6,749 nucleotides of DNA from Planctomycetaceae bacterium (GTDB taxonomy: Bacteria; Planctomycetota; Planctomycetia; Planctomycetales; Planctomycetaceae). The position numbers and the translations under genes were made by a program. Positions 5,981 to 6,749 of the stretch are shown piece by piece (position 1 is the first letter of the stretch; each line of letters starts with the position of its first letter). The stretch covers positions 1-6,749 of the forward strand of contig WFOZ01000673.1 in NCBI GenBank assembly GCA_015487825.1, in the 5' to 3' direction. Below the pieces are notes generated by a model that saw only the letters and a program-made list of their open reading frames with translations, ran no database searches and was not told the origin of the DNA.

Positions 5981-6749
5981 TTATCCCATAATTGGCGAGA
6001 GCCATTTACGGGCTTCTTCTGTGCTCATACCTGAGCGTTTTGCGTAATCTTCGAGTTGTTCTTCGCTAATTTGAGTGACCGAGAAGTAGCGGGATTCTGG
6101 ATGAGCGAAATAGAGGCCGCTGACTGAGGAAGCGGGCCACATCGCGAGGGAATCTGTCAGGGTGATGTTTGCGTTTTTTTCTGCCTGGAGAAGCTCGAAA
6201 AGTTTCCACTTCGGGGTATGATCGGGGCAGGCGGGGTAGCCGAACGCGGGGCGGATGCCTCGGTATTTTTCGTCGATCATCTCTTGATTGGAAAGATTTT
6301 CTTTCTTGCCGAACCCCCAATCAGCTCTCGTCTGAACATGCAAGCACTCCGCGAATGCTTCTGCGAGTCGATCTGCCACCGATTTGAGCATGATCGATTG
6401 ATAGTCATCATGCTCGGCCTCAAATTTTTCGAGCTGGTTTTCGATATTCAATCCGGTCGTTACCGCGAACGCGCCAAGATAATCTTTACGTCCGGAATCA
6501 ACAGGGGCGATATAGTCAGCCAGCGAACGGAATTCAGTTTGCCCTTTGCGTTCCCATTGTTGGCGCAACATCGGAAATCGCATCAGTTCTATATTGTCGT
6601 CTTCAGGATCGTAAAGAATGATATCGTCCCGGTCGGAATTGGCTGGCCAGAATCCGTAAACACCTTTTGCGGTTAACCATTTTTCTGCGATAATTTTATC
6701 GAGCATCGCATTGGCATCATCGTACAGCTTCCGGGCTTCTTCGCCGACA
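5981..6749 (-). CDS. metH: Cobalamin-dependent methionine synthase, C-terminal reactivation domain (partial, 5' end outside window)
   Basis: The frame is open from the right edge (first complete codon ends at 6748) to TAA at 5983-5981, giving about 255 residues; the Met at 6706 is internal, not the start. MetH transfers a methyl group from methyltetrahydrofolate to homocysteine via cobalamin in the cytosol. This part is the AdoMet-binding domain used to remethylate oxidised cobalamin. From memory it aligns throughout with the end of E. coli Met[16 protein letters not shown], then [34 protein letters not shown] and [16 protein letters not shown]. The Arg-Pro-Ala and Gly-Tyr of that last motif correspond to the residues that contact AdoMet in the E. 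coli enzyme. The conserved tail ([19 protein letters not shown], then [10 protein letters not shown]) runs to the normal C-terminus with no truncation. The catalytic and cobalamin domains lie beyond the window. Confidence 0.96.
   Translation of the reverse strand, partial: VGEEARKLYDDANAMLDKIIAEKWLTAKGVYGFWPANSDRDDIILYDPEDDNIELMRFPMLRQQWERKGQTEFRSLADYIAPVDSGRKDYLGAFAVTTGLNIENQLEKFEAEHDDYQSIMLKSVADRLAEAFAECLHVQTRADWGFGKKENLSNQEMIDEKYRGIRPAFGYPACPDHTPKWKLFELLQAEKNANITLTDSLAMWPASSVSGLYFAHPESRYFSVTQISEEQLEDYAKRSGMSTEEARKWLSPIMG

Noticed and set aside
6066..6320. 84-codon minus-strand frame overlapping metH
   Set aside because: Out of frame with the strongly conserved MetH C-terminus, so a shadow.

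Overview
The window holds three complete protein genes and one partial one, from what looks like a planctomycete (inference, moderate confidence). The reasons are base composition near 50% GC by eye, a twin-arginine-tagged cysteine hydrolase of a type I associate with that phylum, a large secreted multi-domain hydrolase, a long Gln/Glu coiled-coil protein of no recognised family, and loosely packed genes with non-operonic neighbours. No RNA gene, transposon, CRISPR array or prophage signature was seen.

Layout. Positions 1-269 are an AT-rich leader. It carries two tiny antiparallel hydrophobic ORFs of doubtful status and two inverted repeats (182-209 and 222-241) directly upstream of the first large gene. 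Positions 270-3212 (+) encode a 980-residue exported protein that joins a calcineurin-like metallophosphoesterase domain to a complete CocE/S15-type serine hydrolase. Nine bases further on, and convergent with it, 3222-4154 (-) encodes a Tat-exported isochorismatase-like cysteine hydrolase. A 93-bp gap with a long interrupted inverted repeat separates this from a coiled-coil protein gene (4248-5801, -, GTG start). After a further 179 bp comes the 3' end of metH (5981-6749, -), which runs off the right edge and encodes the reactivation domain of cobalamin-dependent methionine synthase.

How they fit together. metH is housekeeping and has no evident link to the rest. The coiled-coil gene has its own well-placed ribosome binding site and a fair-sized upstream gap, so it may be a separate unit. 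The two convergent hydrolase genes both encode exported enzymes predicted to cut ester, amide or phosphoester bonds. They might share a catabolic or detoxifying role outside the cytoplasm, but convergent orientation alone is weak support. The most unusual object is the phosphoesterase-CocE fusion, whose serine-hydrolase triad is intact while the first metal-ligand Asp of the phosphoesterase half is replaced by Cys.
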